Assembly: GCF_012927325.1 (NCBI RefSeq)
Contig: NZ_JABBGI010000020.1
Span: 23,206 to 87,205, forward strand
Direction of reading: 5' to 3'
Origin: Chryseobacterium antibioticum
Lineage (GTDB): Bacteria > Bacteroidota > Bacteroidia > Flavobacteriales > Weeksellaceae
DNA length: 64,000 nucleotides
In this document: positions 51,849 through 61,946 of the stretch, piece after piece
Position numbering within the stretch: position 1 is the stretch's first letter
Layout: each line of letters opens with the position of its first letter
The notes under the pieces: model-generated
Told to the model about the DNA's origin: nothing
The model's input: the letters and a program-made list of their open reading frames with translations, nothing else
Databases searched by the model: none
Position numbers and translations under genes: made by a program

Positions 51849-51911
51849 GAAAATATTTAAAAGAACACTATTACTTAAATCTAACACTTCATTAAAAAAA
51901 TTAAACCAACA

Positions 51912-53105
51912 ATGAAAATACCTGGAAAAATAAGGTTTATCGTACTTATATCAAGTATTATCCTTTTGCAGAACTGTACCCAAGCAGCAGAAGGTTCCAA
52001 TGCAGCACCGCCTGCTCCGGAACTTCCGGTTTACACCGTGATCACCTCTCCAGCTACAACATATCAGGAATTCCCTACCGCACTGGAAGGTAAAAACAAC
52101 GTAGAGATAAGATCTCAGGTAGACGGATATCTGGACAGGATCTACGTTGAAGAAGGCGCTTATGTAAGAGCCGGACAGCCTTTATTTAAAATAGATTCAA
52201 GAGCATATGGCGAGCAAATGAATATGGCTCAGGCCAATTTACAGGTTGCCAATGCCAATATTCAAAAAGCTAAAGTGGAAGTTGACAGACTTCAGCCATT
52301 GGTAGCCGCGAAAGTAGTTTCCGATGTACAGATGAAAACGGCAAAAGCAAACTACGCAGCCGCAGTAGCAGCCGCATCACAGGCACAAGCTTCCGTAGGA
52401 GGTGCCAGAATTAATGTAGGATTTACCACCATTACAGCACCTGTAAGCGGATACATCGGAAGAATTCCTTACAAAAAAGGAAGCTTGATTTCAAGAACAG
52501 ATCCAAGCCCGTTGACGCTATTATCAGATATCAGTGAAATTTATGCCTATTTCTCTTTAAGTGAACTGGATTTTATTGCGTTTCAAAATAAATATCCCGG
52601 AGCAACTTTAGACGAAAAACTGAAGAATATGCCAATGGTAGACCTGGTGATCGCAGATAACAGTACTTACCCTGAAAAAGGAAAAATGAGTATTGTAGAC
52701 GGACAGTTTGATAAAACTACCGGAGCCATCACCGTTCGTGCCGTTTTCCCTAATGCAAAAGGTTCTTTAAGAACAGGAAATACAGGAAGAGTGCGTATGC
52801 CTCAGATGCTTTCCAATGTTCTGGTCGTTCCACAGGAATCTACTTTTGAAATTCAGGATAAGACCTATGTCTATATTTTAGGTAAAGACAACAAAGTAAC
52901 CAGCAAACCGATTAAAATCTCAGGAAAAACCGAAAGCTATTACTTTATTTCTGAAGGACTTTCTCCCGGAGAGAAAATCGTATACACCGGAATTGGAAAC
53001 TTAAAGGACGGAGTGTCTATCAAGCCAAAAGCGATTTCATCTGACAGCTTATTGAGAGCTAAACCTTTGTCATCTATTCCGAATACAGAAGACTTAAAAA
53101 AATAA
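51912..53105 (+). CDS. Efflux RND periplasmic adaptor, AcrA/MexA-like
   Basis: The membrane fusion subunit of a drug-type tripartite efflux system (397 residues). The N-terminus has a basic start and a hydrophobic signal ending at a cysteine (SIILLQNCTQAA), so it is probably lipidated, although the lipobox is atypical. It then shows the barrel-sandwich NNVEIRSQVDGYLDRIYVEE, a coiled-coil of alanine-rich helices (about residues 105-165), the TITAPVSGYIGRIPY return strand and a beta-barrel region. It precedes the pump gene by 7 bases. Confidence 0.93.
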   Translation: MKIPGKIRFIVLISSIILLQNCTQAAEGSNAAPPAPELPVYTVITSPATTYQEFPTALEGKNNVEIRSQVDGYLDRIYVEEGAYVRAGQPLFKIDSRAYGEQMNMAQANLQVANANIQKAKVEVDRLQPLVAAKVVSDVQMKTAKANYAAAVAAASQAQASVGGARINVGFTTITAPVSGYIGRIPYKKGSLISRTDPSPLTLLSDISEIYAYFSLSELDFIAFQNKYPGATLDEKLKNMPMVDLVIADNSTYPEKGKMSIVDGQFDKTTGAITVRAVFPNAKGSLRTGNTGRVRMPQMLSNVLVVPQESTFEIQDKTYVYILGKDNKVTSKPIKISGKTESYYFISEGLSPGEKIVYTGIGNLKDGVSIKPKAISSDSLLRAKPLSSIPNTEDLKK

Positions 53106-53112
53106 ACTTCTT

Positions 53113-56100
53113 ATGTTAAAACAATTTATAGAAAGACCGGTACTTTCAACGGTCATCTCCATTATACTGCTATTGCTGGGAGCCCTTTCGGTTTTCAACC
53201 TGCCGATTACGCTATTTCCAGATATTGCACCTCCAAGCGTTCAGGTAACCGCTTTTTATCCGGGTGCGAACGCAGAAGTTGTAGCCCGATCCGTTGCTGT
53301 TCCTATTGAAGAAGCAGTGAATGGAGTTGAGAACATGACTTACATGACCTCCAACTCGAGTAACGACGGTACCATGACCCTGAGTGTATTTTTCAAACAG
53401 GGCTCAGATGCGGATAATGCCGCAGTAAACGTTCAAAACCGTGTATCTAAAGCCATGAGCCAGCTTCCTCAGGAGGTAGTTCAGGCCGGAATCTCCACGC
53501 AGAAAGTACAGAACAGTATGATCATGTTTATGGGATTGTCCAGTGATGATCCTAAACAATATGACGAACTGTTTCTACAAAATTATCTTAAAATCAACAT
53601 CATTCCGCAGATACAGCGTATTCCCGGTGTTGCCCAGGCTCAGGTTTTCGGTACGAGAGATTACTCGATGAGAATTTGGTTAAAGCCAGACCGATTAGCC
53701 GCTAATAATCTTTCTCCACAGGAAGTGATGGCTGCTATCAAAGATCATAACCTGGAAGCTGCACCAGGACGTCTTGGACAGGGAAGTAAGGAAACTTACG
53801 AATATATTTTAAAGTATAAAGGTAAATTAAGCAAAAACGAGGACTACGAGAACATTGCTATTAAAGCCAATAATGACGGTTCATTTTTAAGATTAAAAGA
53901 TGTAGCGAGAGTAGAATTCGGTTCCTATACGTATACAGCAGCCAACAGAGTGGACGGTAAACCTGTAGCGGGTTTCGCTATCCTTCAAACTGCAGGTTCC
54001 AATGCGAATGAAATTCTTACTGAAATTGAAAAGCAGGTAGATCAGTTTTCTACCACGCTTCCAAAAGGAGTAAAGCCCATCATTATGTACAACTCCAAAG
54101 ACTTCCTTGATGCTTCTATTCATCAGGTCGTTGAAACTTTGGTGATTGCATTCATCCTGGTATTTATTGTAGTATACATTTTCCTTCAGGATTTCAGATC
54201 TACATTGATTCCTGCAATTGCAGTTCCGGTTGCCATTATCGGTACCTTCTTCTTCTTGCAGTTATTTGGATTCAGTATCAACATGTTGACCTTGTTCGCA
54301 TTGGTACTCGCCATCGGTATTGTAGTGGATGATGCCATCGTTGTGGTAGAAGCTGTCCATTCCAAAATGGAACAGACTGGAATGCCAGTGGAACAAGCCA
54401 CAACCAACTCTATGAGTGAAATTTCCGGTGCGATTATTTCCATTACTTTGGTGATGTGTGCCGTATTTATTCCGGTTGGGTTTATGCAGGGTCCTGCAGG
54501 GGTTTTCTACAGACAGTTTGCCTTCACATTGGTAATCGCTATCATGATCTCAGCAGTCAATGCATTAACATTAAGCCCGGCTCTTTGTGCATTACTATTA
54601 AATGATCCTCAGGGAGAACATGGCGAGCACAATCATAAAAAAGGTTTTGGAGCGAAGTTTTTCAACGCGTTCAATGTGGCCTTTAGTAATATGACCCAAA
54701 AGTACATTTACAGCCTTAAGTTTTTAATTAAAAACAAATGGGTTGCCGTAGGAGGTTTAGCCATTATTATTGCTGCAAGTGTTTTCCTGATCAATAAAGC
54801 TCCTACAGGATTTATTCCAACGGAAGACCAGGGATTTGTTTTGTATGCCGTAAATACACCTCCGGGAAGTTCACTGGACAGAACCAACAGAGCTACTGAA
54901 CAGATTGATAAAATTGTCAATGCTGAAAAAGCGATGAAGCACCTTTGGGTAGCAGATGGAATGAACTTTATCAGTAATGCCAACGCTTCTCCTTATTCTG
55001 CAGGTTTCATTAAGCTTAAAGATTATGAAGATCGTGGCGAAATGAAAGATCCTGATCAAATTGCAGCAGCATTGACGGGAAAAGTGTCACAAGTGAAAGA
55101 TGCCAACGCATTCTTCTTCAACTTCCCTACCGTACAAGGTTTTGGTAACGTTTCCGGTTTTGAATTTATGCTTCAGGATAAAACCAACGGTTCTTTTGAA
55201 CAGTTAGGAACAACCACTCAAGCCTTCATCGGAGAATTGATGAAACGTCCGGAAATTGCATTCGCCTTTACCACGTATGCAGCAGGAAACCCTCAGTACA
55301 CCATTGATGTAGATTCGGACAAAGCGAATCAATTGGGAGTTTCTATCACAGAATTGATGCAGACTATGCAGATCTATTACGGAAGTAGTTTTGTTTCGGA
55401 TTTCAACAGATTTGGGAAATATTACAGAGTAATGGCTCAGGCGGATATTCCTTACCGTACCGATGCGAATTCTCTGGAAGGAATTTATGTTAAAAATAAA
55501 TCAGGTGAAATGGTTCCTGTAAAGACCCTGGTTACTTTGCAAAGAACTTTCGGACCTGAAACAGTGACGAGAAATAACCTGTTCAACGCGGTAACCATTA
55601 ACGGAACTCCAAAACCTGGTTACAGTACCGGAGATGCCATTAAAGCCGTAGAAGAAGTAGCTCAAAAATCATTACCAAGAGGATATGGATATGAATGGAC
55701 GGGAATTACCCGTGAAGAAATCAAGACAGGTGGACAAACTGCATTTGTATTCTTCTTAAGTATACTATTTGTGTATTTCTTATTGGCCGCTCAGTATGAA
55801 AGTTACATTCTTCCTTTTGCTGTTATTCTGACTGTTCCTACAGGGATTTTTGGAGTATTTGCTTTCACGGGGCTGGCTGGAATTGACAATAATATTTACG
55901 TTCAGGTTGGTTTGATCATGCTTGTCGGACTCTTGGCCAAAAATGCGATTCTGATTGTGGAATTTGCTGTGCAGCGAAGAAAAGCAGGAAAAACATTGAT
56001 TGAGTCCGCTCTACAGGCTTCAAGATTACGTTTGAGACCTATTCTGATGACCTCATTTGCCTTCATCATCGGGATGCTTCCACTGGTTTGGAGCCAGGGA

Positions 56101-56292
56101 GCTGCGGCAAAAGGTAACCATTCCATCGGTATCAGTACCGTAGGAGGAATGTTTACAGGTGTGGTATTCGGGATTTTCATCATTCCGGTAATGTACGTGA
56201 TCTTCCAGTACCTGCATGAAAAAATGCCAAGCAGAAAAAAGAAAAGACTTCTTAAAAAACAGCAGGAAGAACTTCTGGCAACTGCTCACTAA
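53113..56292 (+). CDS. Efflux RND transporter permease, AcrB/MexB-like (HAE1)
   Basis: A 1059-residue proton-driven inner-membrane pump for hydrophobic or amphiphilic compounds. Twelve helices and two large periplasmic loops are expected. The helix-4 proton relay is intact: GIVVDDAIVVVEAVH has Asp406 and Asp407, equivalent to Asp407/408 of AcrB, and the Lys/Thr helix-10-11 region is GLLAKNAILIVEFAV. The N-terminus MLKQFIERPVLSTVISIILLL is typical. Coupled to the adaptor by 7 bases and followed by the channel gene after about 130 bases. The substrate range is not readable. Confidence 0.95.
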   Translation: MLKQFIERPVLSTVISIILLLLGALSVFNLPITLFPDIAPPSVQVTAFYPGANAEVVARSVAVPIEEAVNGVENMTYMTSNSSNDGTMTLSVFFKQGSDADNAAVNVQNRVSKAMSQLPQEVVQAGISTQKVQNSMIMFMGLSSDDPKQYDELFLQNYLKINIIPQIQRIPGVAQAQVFGTRDYSMRIWLKPDRLAANNLSPQEVMAAIKDHNLEAAPGRLGQGSKETYEYILKYKGKLSKNEDYENIAIKANNDGSFLRLKDVARVEFGSYTYTAANRVDGKPVAGFAILQTAGSNANEILTEIEKQVDQFSTTLPKGVKPIIMYNSKDFLDASIHQVVETLVIAFILVFIVVYIFLQDFRSTLIPAIAVPVAIIGTFFFLQLFGFSINMLTLFALVLAIGIVVDDAIVVVEAVHSKMEQTGMPVEQATTNSMSEISGAIISITLVMCAVFIPVGFMQGPAGVFYRQFAFTLVIAIMISAVNALTLSPALCALLLNDPQGEHGEHNHKKGFGAKFFNAFNVAFSNMTQKYIYSLKFLIKNKWVAVGGLAIIIAASVFLINKAPTGFIPTEDQGFVLYAVNTPPGSSLDRTNRATEQIDKIVNAEKAMKHLWVADGMNFISNANASPYSAGFIKLKDYEDRGEMKDPDQIAAALTGKVSQVKDANAFFFNFPTVQGFGNVSGFEFMLQDKTNGSFEQLGTTTQAFIGELMKRPEIAFAFTTYAAGNPQYTIDVDSDKANQLGVSITELMQTMQIYYGSSFVSDFNRFGKYYRVMAQADIPYRTDANSLEGIYVKNKSGEMVPVKTLVTLQRTFGPETVTRNNLFNAVTINGTPKPGYSTGDAIKAVEEVAQKSLPRGYGYEWTGITREEIKTGGQTAFVFFLSILFVYFLLAAQYESYILPFAVILTVPTGIFGVFAFTGLAGIDNNIYVQVGLIMLVGLLAKNAILIVEFAVQRRKAGKTLIESALQASRLRLRPILMTSFAFIIGMLPLVWSQGAAAKGNHSIGISTVGGMFTGVVFGIFIIPVMYVIFQYLHEKMPSRKKKRLLKKQQEELLATAH

Positions 56293-56421
56293 TACATATG
56301 ATATCAAAACTTTGAGACATTAATGGTTCATTAAAAGCAAAGTATTCTCCTACTAAAGACCTCTTTGCAGTAATAAAACCCTCTCAAAGTTTTGTTTTCA
56401 ATTAAAAGTCTATTTAAAACT

Positions 56422-57834
56422 ATGAAAAGAATTAAGAATTTTATTCTAACCCTTATATTAGCTTTAGGCGCGGTTTCATGTGTGTCCAAACTGGCATACA
56501 CAGAGCCGGACCTCCAGCTTCCGGAAAAATTCCAGTACACGGCTACTGCTGATACAGCAAGCATTGCCAACCTAGAATGGAAACAGTTTTTCAGCGATCC
56601 TATTTTACAGGGATTGATTGAAAAAGGAATTAAAAATAATTATGATCTTCAGATTGCTTTGAAACAGGTAGCTTCTTCACAGGAAAAACTCAAACAGGCA
56701 AAATATCTTCAATATCCTGATGTAGGCTTTGGTGTTTCGGCGCAAATTTCAAAACCTTCAGAAAACAGTATGAACGGGAAAAGCTTAAATTCTTTTTTAG
56801 GTCAGAACCATGTTGAAGATTACAATGCAGCATTCAACCTTTCATGGGAAGCTGATATCTGGGGCAAGATCAAAAATCAGCAGGAGGTTTCAAGAATGCA
56901 GTATCTGCAAACGTATGAAGCTACAAAAGCGGTACAGACACAGGTGGTTGCAGCTATTGCCCAGGGATATTATAATTTACTGATGCTTGATAAGCAGATG
57001 CAGATTGCCCAATCAAATCTGGAATTAAGCAATAATACTCTTTCCATTACTGAAAAAATGTGGCAAAGCGGTGATACCACTTCTTTAGGTGTTCAGCAGG
57101 CTACTGCTCAGAAACAGTCTACAGAACTTCTGATCACTCAGTTGGAACAAAATATTGCCATTCAGGAAAATGCTTTGAGTATCCTTGTGGGTGAAAATCC
57201 AAATAAAGTCAACAGAACGATTGAAATGTCTGACACTTCTCTTCCTCAGAATATTTCAGCAGGACTTCCTGCAGCGATGGTAAGCCGTCGTCCGGATGTG
57301 CGTCAGCAGGAACTGGTTCTCTTGGAGTCCAATTCAATGGTGGGAATTGCTCAGGCTAATATGTATCCTGCCTTGAAAATCACAGCAAACGGTGGTGTGA
57401 ATTCATTTAAAATTGATAACTGGTTTCAGATTCCGGCATCTTTGTTCGGATCTGTATTAGGAGGAATCACCCAGCCTATTTTCCAGAAAAGACAATTGAA
57501 AATGGATCTGAATGTGGCAAAAATCCAAAGAGAGAAAAACGTATTGGCTTTTCGCCAATCTGTTTTAAATGCAGTGGGTGAAGTTTCCGATGCTTTGGTA
57601 TCTAACGAAAGCCTGAAAGTTCAGGAACAGAAAGCAACAGAGCAGGTGTCAACGTTGAAAAACGGAATAAAAAGTGCAGAAATGCTTTACAAGGGCGGTA
57701 TGGCCAACTATCTGGAAGTGATTACAGCTCAGGGAAATTCTCTGCAGGCTGAACTGAATCTTGCGTCTGTAAAAAGACAGAGACTAAGCAGCATTGTGGA
57801 TCTTTACAGAGCTCTTGGTGGCGGTTGGAAGTAG
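56422..57834 (+). CDS. NodT/OprM-type outer membrane efflux channel lipoprotein
   Basis: The outer-membrane duct of the AcrAB-like system (470 residues). The Met at 56422 starts a lipoprotein signal (ILTLILALGAVSC, Cys about residue 20), consistent with the NodT family; a longer frame starts 30 bases upstream. Two TolC-like repeats follow (segments FNLSWEADIWGKIKNQQ and RRPDVRQQELVLLESN are family hallmarks), and it ends with the LYRALGGGWK motif. It lies 129 bases after the pump gene, so it is probably in the same transcript, and a terminator follows. Confidence 0.93.
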   Translation: MKRIKNFILTLILALGAVSCVSKLAYTEPDLQLPEKFQYTATADTASIANLEWKQFFSDPILQGLIEKGIKNNYDLQIALKQVASSQEKLKQAKYLQYPDVGFGVSAQISKPSENSMNGKSLNSFLGQNHVEDYNAAFNLSWEADIWGKIKNQQEVSRMQYLQTYEATKAVQTQVVAAIAQGYYNLLMLDKQMQIAQSNLELSNNTLSITEKMWQSGDTTSLGVQQATAQKQSTELLITQLEQNIAIQENALSILVGENPNKVNRTIEMSDTSLPQNISAGLPAAMVSRRPDVRQQELVLLESNSMVGIAQANMYPALKITANGGVNSFKIDNWFQIPASLFGSVLGGITQPIFQKRQLKMDLNVAKIQREKNVLAFRQSVLNAVGEVSDALVSNESLKVQEQKATEQVSTLKNGIKSAEMLYKGGMANYLEVITAQGNSLQAELNLASVKRQRLSSIVDLYRALGGGWK

Positions 57835-57857
57835 TAAATTTAATTATATTGTTTTTG

Positions 57858-57890
57858 GTGCGGTCTCTGGTTCAGGGGCCGCATTTTTTA
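57858..57890 (+). terminator. Terminator of the efflux operon
   Basis: GTGCGG and CCGCAT flank a loop, with CTGGTTCAG pairing internally, ending in a TTTTTT run. The T-run also forms the start of the inverted repeat element at 57885. Confidence 0.6.
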
Positions 57891-58057
57891 ACGCAAAGGC
57901 TTACTGTGTAAACGTGTTATTTTGAGATTTGCAAAGATTACGGCAGAGCCGTTGGTTAAGTGACCTGATATACGCCAGCTTAGTCGAATCAATTTCAATT
58001 GATTCTCTCTTTTCTCCTTTAAATATATACTATAATAATTAGACTTTGCGTTAAAAA
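57885..58057. repeat. MITE-like element with 14-bp perfect terminal inverted repeats
   Basis: TTTTTAACGCAAAG at 57885-57898 and CTTTGCGTTAAAAA at 58044-58057 are perfect reverse complements enclosing 145 bases without a reading frame. No transposase is present. It may be a small non-autonomous element; target-site duplication is not clear. Confidence 0.6.
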
Positions 58058-58086
58058 CTCCCTGAATTTGCACTTACAAATTCCTG

Positions 58087-58219
58087 TTTTAAACCATTAA
58101 GTTCATTGAAGCAATTAAGTTTAGTTAAGAAAATCAATGGATTTTTTAAGCCGATACTACTTAAAGCGAAGCTCAACTTAATATTCTAAAACCCTTAATG
58201 AGATCTTAATGGTTTAAAA
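58087..58219. repeat. Second MITE-like element with 15-bp perfect terminal inverted repeats
   Basis: TTTTAAACCATTAAG at 58087-58101 and CTTAATGGTTTAAAA at 58205-58219 are perfect reverse complements. The inside is AT-rich with AATTAAG words. It lies 29 bases after the first element, and the two fill most of the 416-base gap between the efflux operon and miaA. Confidence 0.6.
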
Positions 58220-58250
58220 ATATTTGAAATTTTAGAATTCAGTACAAAAC

Positions 58251-59165
58251 TCACTTTTGAAATTCTTCAGAGATCCATTGAAGAAGGTCATCAAAATCAT
58301 TTTGTGAATAGCCCAATGGCAAATAGTGAATATCATCCGCTTTTCTATACCATGTTAACTGACGCTTGGCATATCTTCGGCTGTTTTTTTTGATCTCGGA
58401 AACGGCAAATTCCAGATCCCATTCTCCATCAAAATATTTGAATAATTCTGCATATCCAACAGTTTTCAAAGCGGTCAGATCTTTAAATTCCTCCAAGCCT
58501 TCCGCTTCCGCTAAAAGCCCTTTTTCCATCATGATATCTACCCTTCTGTTGATTCTGTCATACAGATCTTCTCTGGGCGCTTCAATTCCTATCCGGATCA
58601 CGTTGAAATCTCTGGAATCCTGTGAAACAGCAATCTGTTCGGAATATTTTTTATTGGTCTGCCAGATCACATCAATAGCCCGTAAAAGTCTTCTGTGATT
58701 GTGAAAATCTACCACTTCGAAATACTCGGGATCAAGCTCTTTAAGAATCTGCTGAAGTTTCTCGATTCCATCGGTATCAAGGATTTCCTGTAATTTTTTC
58801 TGATTATCTTCATCAGCTTCAGGCAGATCATTCAAACCTTCAATAACTGCTTTTTCATACATCATACTTCCACCTACCAAAATGACAGTGTCATGATTGA
58901 CAAAAAGTTCATTGAGTTTTTTTAAAGCATCTTCCTCATACTGACCAATGGAATAGTATTCTTTAACTGAAAGATTCCCAATAAAATGATGAGGTGCCTG
59001 CGCCAGTTCTTCTTCCGATGGCGATGCCGTACCTATTTTCATTTCTTTAAAAAACTGACGGGAATCGCAGGAAACAATTTCGGTATTGAAATGGTTGGCC
59101 AGATCAATTGCAAGTCTCGTTTTGCCTATTCCAGTGGGTCCTACAACAGAAATCAAATTTTTCAT
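58251..59165 (-). CDS. miaA: tRNA dimethylallyltransferase
   Basis: MiaA adds a dimethylallyl group to A37 of tRNAs reading UNN codons. From the Met at 59165 the protein (304 residues) opens MKNLISVVGPTGIGKTRLAI with the P-loop; SCDSRQFFKEMKIGTA is the family core around the catalytic Asp, and TVGYAELFKYFDGEWDLE and RRYAKRQLTWYRK are also diagnostic. The start at 59165 is chosen over 59237 because the family begins just before the P-loop. It is divergent from yicC. Confidence 0.95.
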   Translation of the reverse strand: MKNLISVVGPTGIGKTRLAIDLANHFNTEIVSCDSRQFFKEMKIGTASPSEEELAQAPHHFIGNLSVKEYYSIGQYEEDALKKLNELFVNHDTVILVGGSMMYEKAVIEGLNDLPEADEDNQKKLQEILDTDGIEKLQQILKELDPEYFEVVDFHNHRRLLRAIDVIWQTNKKYSEQIAVSQDSRDFNVIRIGIEAPREDLYDRINRRVDIMMEKGLLAEAEGLEEFKDLTALKTVGYAELFKYFDGEWDLEFAVSEIKKNSRRYAKRQLTWYRKADDIHYLPLGYSQNDFDDLLQWISEEFQK

Positions 59166-59271
59166 ATGTAGTTTATCTATTTGTTTTTTAAAGGTCATAT
59201 GGAATCTAAAATCTTCATCATTAATTGTGATTTCCAAATCACTGCGATTTCACAGTGCTAATTTAAATGTT

Positions 59272-59279
59272 TATCTTTG
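59272..59279 (+). promoter_or_regulatory. -7 box of yicC
   Basis: TATCTTTG matches TAnnTTTG and lies 17 bases before the ATG at 59297. Confidence 0.55.
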
Positions 59280-59296
59280 TACAACAATAAAAAACT

Positions 59297-60154
59297 ATGA
59301 TTTTATCAATGACCGGATTCGGCAGAGCCGAAGGTGTTTTTGAAGGTAAAAAGATTTCAATAGATATTAAATCATTGAACAGCAAAAGCTTTGATTTAAA
59401 TATCAAAGTTCCTTTACGTTATAAAGAAAAGGAATTCGAAATCAGAAAAATCCTTAACGACAGAATTATCCGTGGAAAGGTAGACTGCTACATCAATTTG
59501 GAGAACCTTGAAGAGACTAATGATGTGAAGATCAATAGAAGCTTAATTGATTCTTATATGAATGAACTTCGCAACATAGCTTCTGACGGACCAGACTTTG
59601 AATACCTGAAAATGGCAGTAAGACTTCCTGATGCTATTACTTCAAGACCTGACGAACTTACGGAAGGTGAATGGGAGTCTTTGGCGAAGATCGTTCACGC
59701 TGCTGTGGATCGTTTTATGGAATTCCGAAAGACAGAAGGAGGTATCTTACACGAAGAACTGGCCAGAAATATTCAGAATATTGATAAATACCTTTCTGAA
59801 GTTATTCCTTTTGAAGAGGAAAGAATCATTGCTGTAAAAGAACGTTATCAAAAATCTTTAAAAGAATTTGAAAATGTAGACGAAACCCGTTTCTATCAGG
59901 AAATGGCTTATTTTACAGAGAAACTGGATATTGCAGAAGAAAAAGTAAGACTTACGCAGCATTTGAAATACTACCAAGAAGTAATGGACAATGAAGATTT
60001 CAACGGGAAAAAACTTGGTTTTATTTCTCAGGAGATCGGAAGAGAGATCAATACTTTAGGTTCAAAAGCCAATCATGCAGAAATCCAGAAACTGGTAGTC
60101 ATGATGAAAGATGATTTGGAAAAAATTAAAGAACAGACGTTAAACGTATTATAG
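59297..60154 (+). CDS. yicC: YicC/YloC family endoribonuclease
   Basis: A 285-residue protein of the YicC family, shown in E. coli and Bacillus to be an endoribonuclease that helps degrade some RNAs. The N-terminal YicC_N domain starts MILSMTGFGRAEG, with the LNSKSFDLNIKVPLRY block; the C-terminal DUF1732 domain includes RLTQHLKYYQEVM and GKKLGFISQEIGREINTLG with the conserved SKANH near the end. It precedes gmk by 70 bases, a common neighbourhood for this gene. Confidence 0.94.
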   Translation: MILSMTGFGRAEGVFEGKKISIDIKSLNSKSFDLNIKVPLRYKEKEFEIRKILNDRIIRGKVDCYINLENLEETNDVKINRSLIDSYMNELRNIASDGPDFEYLKMAVRLPDAITSRPDELTEGEWESLAKIVHAAVDRFMEFRKTEGGILHEELARNIQNIDKYLSEVIPFEEERIIAVKERYQKSLKEFENVDETRFYQEMAYFTEKLDIAEEKVRLTQHLKYYQEVMDNEDFNGKKLGFISQEIGREINTLGSKANHAEIQKLVVMMKDDLEKIKEQTLNVL

Positions 60155-60224
60155 ACCATAGACCTATAGACAAGAGAGTAGAGAGTTTGTTCTCATATCT
60201 CTAATCTAAAAATCTCTAATCTAA

Positions 60225-60791
60225 ATGAATAAAGTTATCATATTTTCAGCACCGTCGGGGAGCGGAAAAACTACATTAGTAAAACATTCTCTGGAAACAT
60301 TTCCTGAACTGGCATTTTCTATCTCATGCACCACAAGACAGCCGAGAGGAAGTGAGGCTCATGCCGTGGATTATCATTTTTTGAGTCCTGACGAATTCAG
60401 ACAGAAAATATCGGAAGATGCTTTTGTAGAATATGAAGAAGTGTATACTGACAAATATTACGGAACTTTAAAATCGGAAGTGGAAAAGATCTGGAACAAC
60501 GGAAAAGTGGTCATTTTTGATGTGGATGTAAAAGGAGGAATTTCTTTAAAAAAATATTTTGGAGAAAAAGCCCTGTCCATTTTCATTGAACCGCCTTCCA
60601 TCGAAGAATTGGAACGAAGATTGATCTCCAGAAACACAGATGATGCAGAAACCATCAAAACCCGGGTAGCAAAGGCAGGAGAAGAAATGACCTTTGCGAA
60701 AGAGTTTGACAGGATCGTCATTAATAACGATCTTGACGAAGCAAAAATAGAAATAGAAAGTTTAATAAAAAAATTTATAGAAAGAAACTAG
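60225..60791 (+). CDS. gmk: Guanylate kinase
   Basis: Gmk phosphorylates GMP to GDP. The 188-residue protein has the P-loop IFSAPSGSGKTTLVKH, the GMP-binding SCTTRQPRG, DYHFLSPDEF, and YYGTLKSEV, and the DVDVKGGISLKK region. It lies after yicC and about 95 bases before nadA. Short CT-rich words related to the dispersed repeats occur in both gaps (60155-60220 and 60790-60872). Confidence 0.96.
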   Translation: MNKVIIFSAPSGSGKTTLVKHSLETFPELAFSISCTTRQPRGSEAHAVDYHFLSPDEFRQKISEDAFVEYEEVYTDKYYGTLKSEVEKIWNNGKVVIFDVDVKGGISLKKYFGEKALSIFIEPPSIEELERRLISRNTDDAETIKTRVAKAGEEMTFAKEFDRIVINNDLDEAKIEIESLIKKFIERN

Positions 60792-60887
60792 ATGCTAGAA
60801 ATTAGTTGTGTCGATATACCCATTGAAGTCACACCAAAACTCTAATTTCTAATCTCTAACTTCTATAATCAAAAAATTGAGGTTGAT

Positions 60888-61907
60888 ATGAGTACCGAAA
60901 CATTAGAAAAAGCTAAATCTGCCATTCCTGTAAGAGGGTTTTTGGACATAAAAGATATAGCAATCCCTCAAGGCGAAGAATTGGTGAAAGCTATTCTGAA
61001 ACTTAAAGAAGAAAAAAATGCGGTGATCCTTGCCCATTATTACCAGCCGGGAGAAATCCAAGATATCGCAGACTTTCTGGGAGATTCTTTACAGCTGGCC
61101 AGACAGGCCAAAGATACCAATGCAGACATGATCGTATTCTGCGGAGTACATTTTATGGCAGAAGCTGCTAAAATTCTGAACCCGACTAAAAAAGTAGTTC
61201 TTCCCGATACGATGGCAGGATGCTCTCTGGCAGACGGATGTTCAGGAGAAGGTCTGAGAAAAATGCGTGAACAGCATCCTAATGCTCTCATCGCCACCTA
61301 CATCAACTGTAATGCTGAAACGAAAGCAGAAAGTGACATCATCGTAACCAGCTCAAATGCTGAAACCGTGATTGAAGCACTACCAAAAGACCGACCAATC
61401 ATCTTTGCACCGGATAAAAATTTAGGACGATATTTATCTAAAAAAACCGGCCGTGATATGATTCTTTGGGATGGAAGCTGCATCGTACATGAAGCTTTTT
61501 CTATGGAAAGAATTGCCCAACAGTTGGCAGACAATCCTGATGCGAAAATGATTGCACATCCTGAAAGTGAAGAAGCCGTATTAAAACTGGCTCACTTCAT
61601 CGGTTCTACTTCTGCCCTGCTGAATTTTGTAGAAAAAGATGACTGTCAGAAATTCATTATTGCCACTGAGGAAGGAATTCTTCATGAAATGAGAAAGCGT
61701 GCGCCACACAAAGAACTGATTCCTGCTCTGGTTTTTGACGAAAGCTGTAACTGTTCAGAATGTTTCTACATGAAACGCAATACCATGGAGAAATTATACC
61801 TGTGTATGAAATACGAACTTCCGGAAATCCTGATCGACGAAGAGCTTCGTTTAAGAGCTTTAAAACCGATTGAGGCAATGCTGGATCTTTCGAAAAGTAT
61901 AAAATAA
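60888..61907 (+). CDS. nadA: Quinolinate synthase A
   Basis: NadA condenses iminoaspartate with dihydroxyacetone phosphate to quinolinate in NAD synthesis and carries a [4Fe-4S] cluster. The 339-residue protein has the AHYYQPGEIQDIADFLGDSL motif, FCGVHFMAEAAKIL, PDTMAGCSLADGCS with one cluster cysteine (about residue 107), and further cysteines in INCNAE and near the C-terminus (DESCNCSECFYMK). The overall length fits the family. It is followed 39 bases later by the first small peptide gene. Confidence 0.95.
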   Translation: MSTETLEKAKSAIPVRGFLDIKDIAIPQGEELVKAILKLKEEKNAVILAHYYQPGEIQDIADFLGDSLQLARQAKDTNADMIVFCGVHFMAEAAKILNPTKKVVLPDTMAGCSLADGCSGEGLRKMREQHPNALIATYINCNAETKAESDIIVTSSNAETVIEALPKDRPIIFAPDKNLGRYLSKKTGRDMILWDGSCIVHEAFSMERIAQQLADNPDAKMIAHPESEEAVLKLAHFIGSTSALLNFVEKDDCQKFIIATEEGILHEMRKRAPHKELIPALVFDESCNCSECFYMKRNTMEKLYLCMKYELPEILIDEELRLRALKPIEAMLDLSKSIK

Positions 61908-61946
61908 TTTTTCATATATTTAAGGTTCAAACCAAAATCTTTACAT

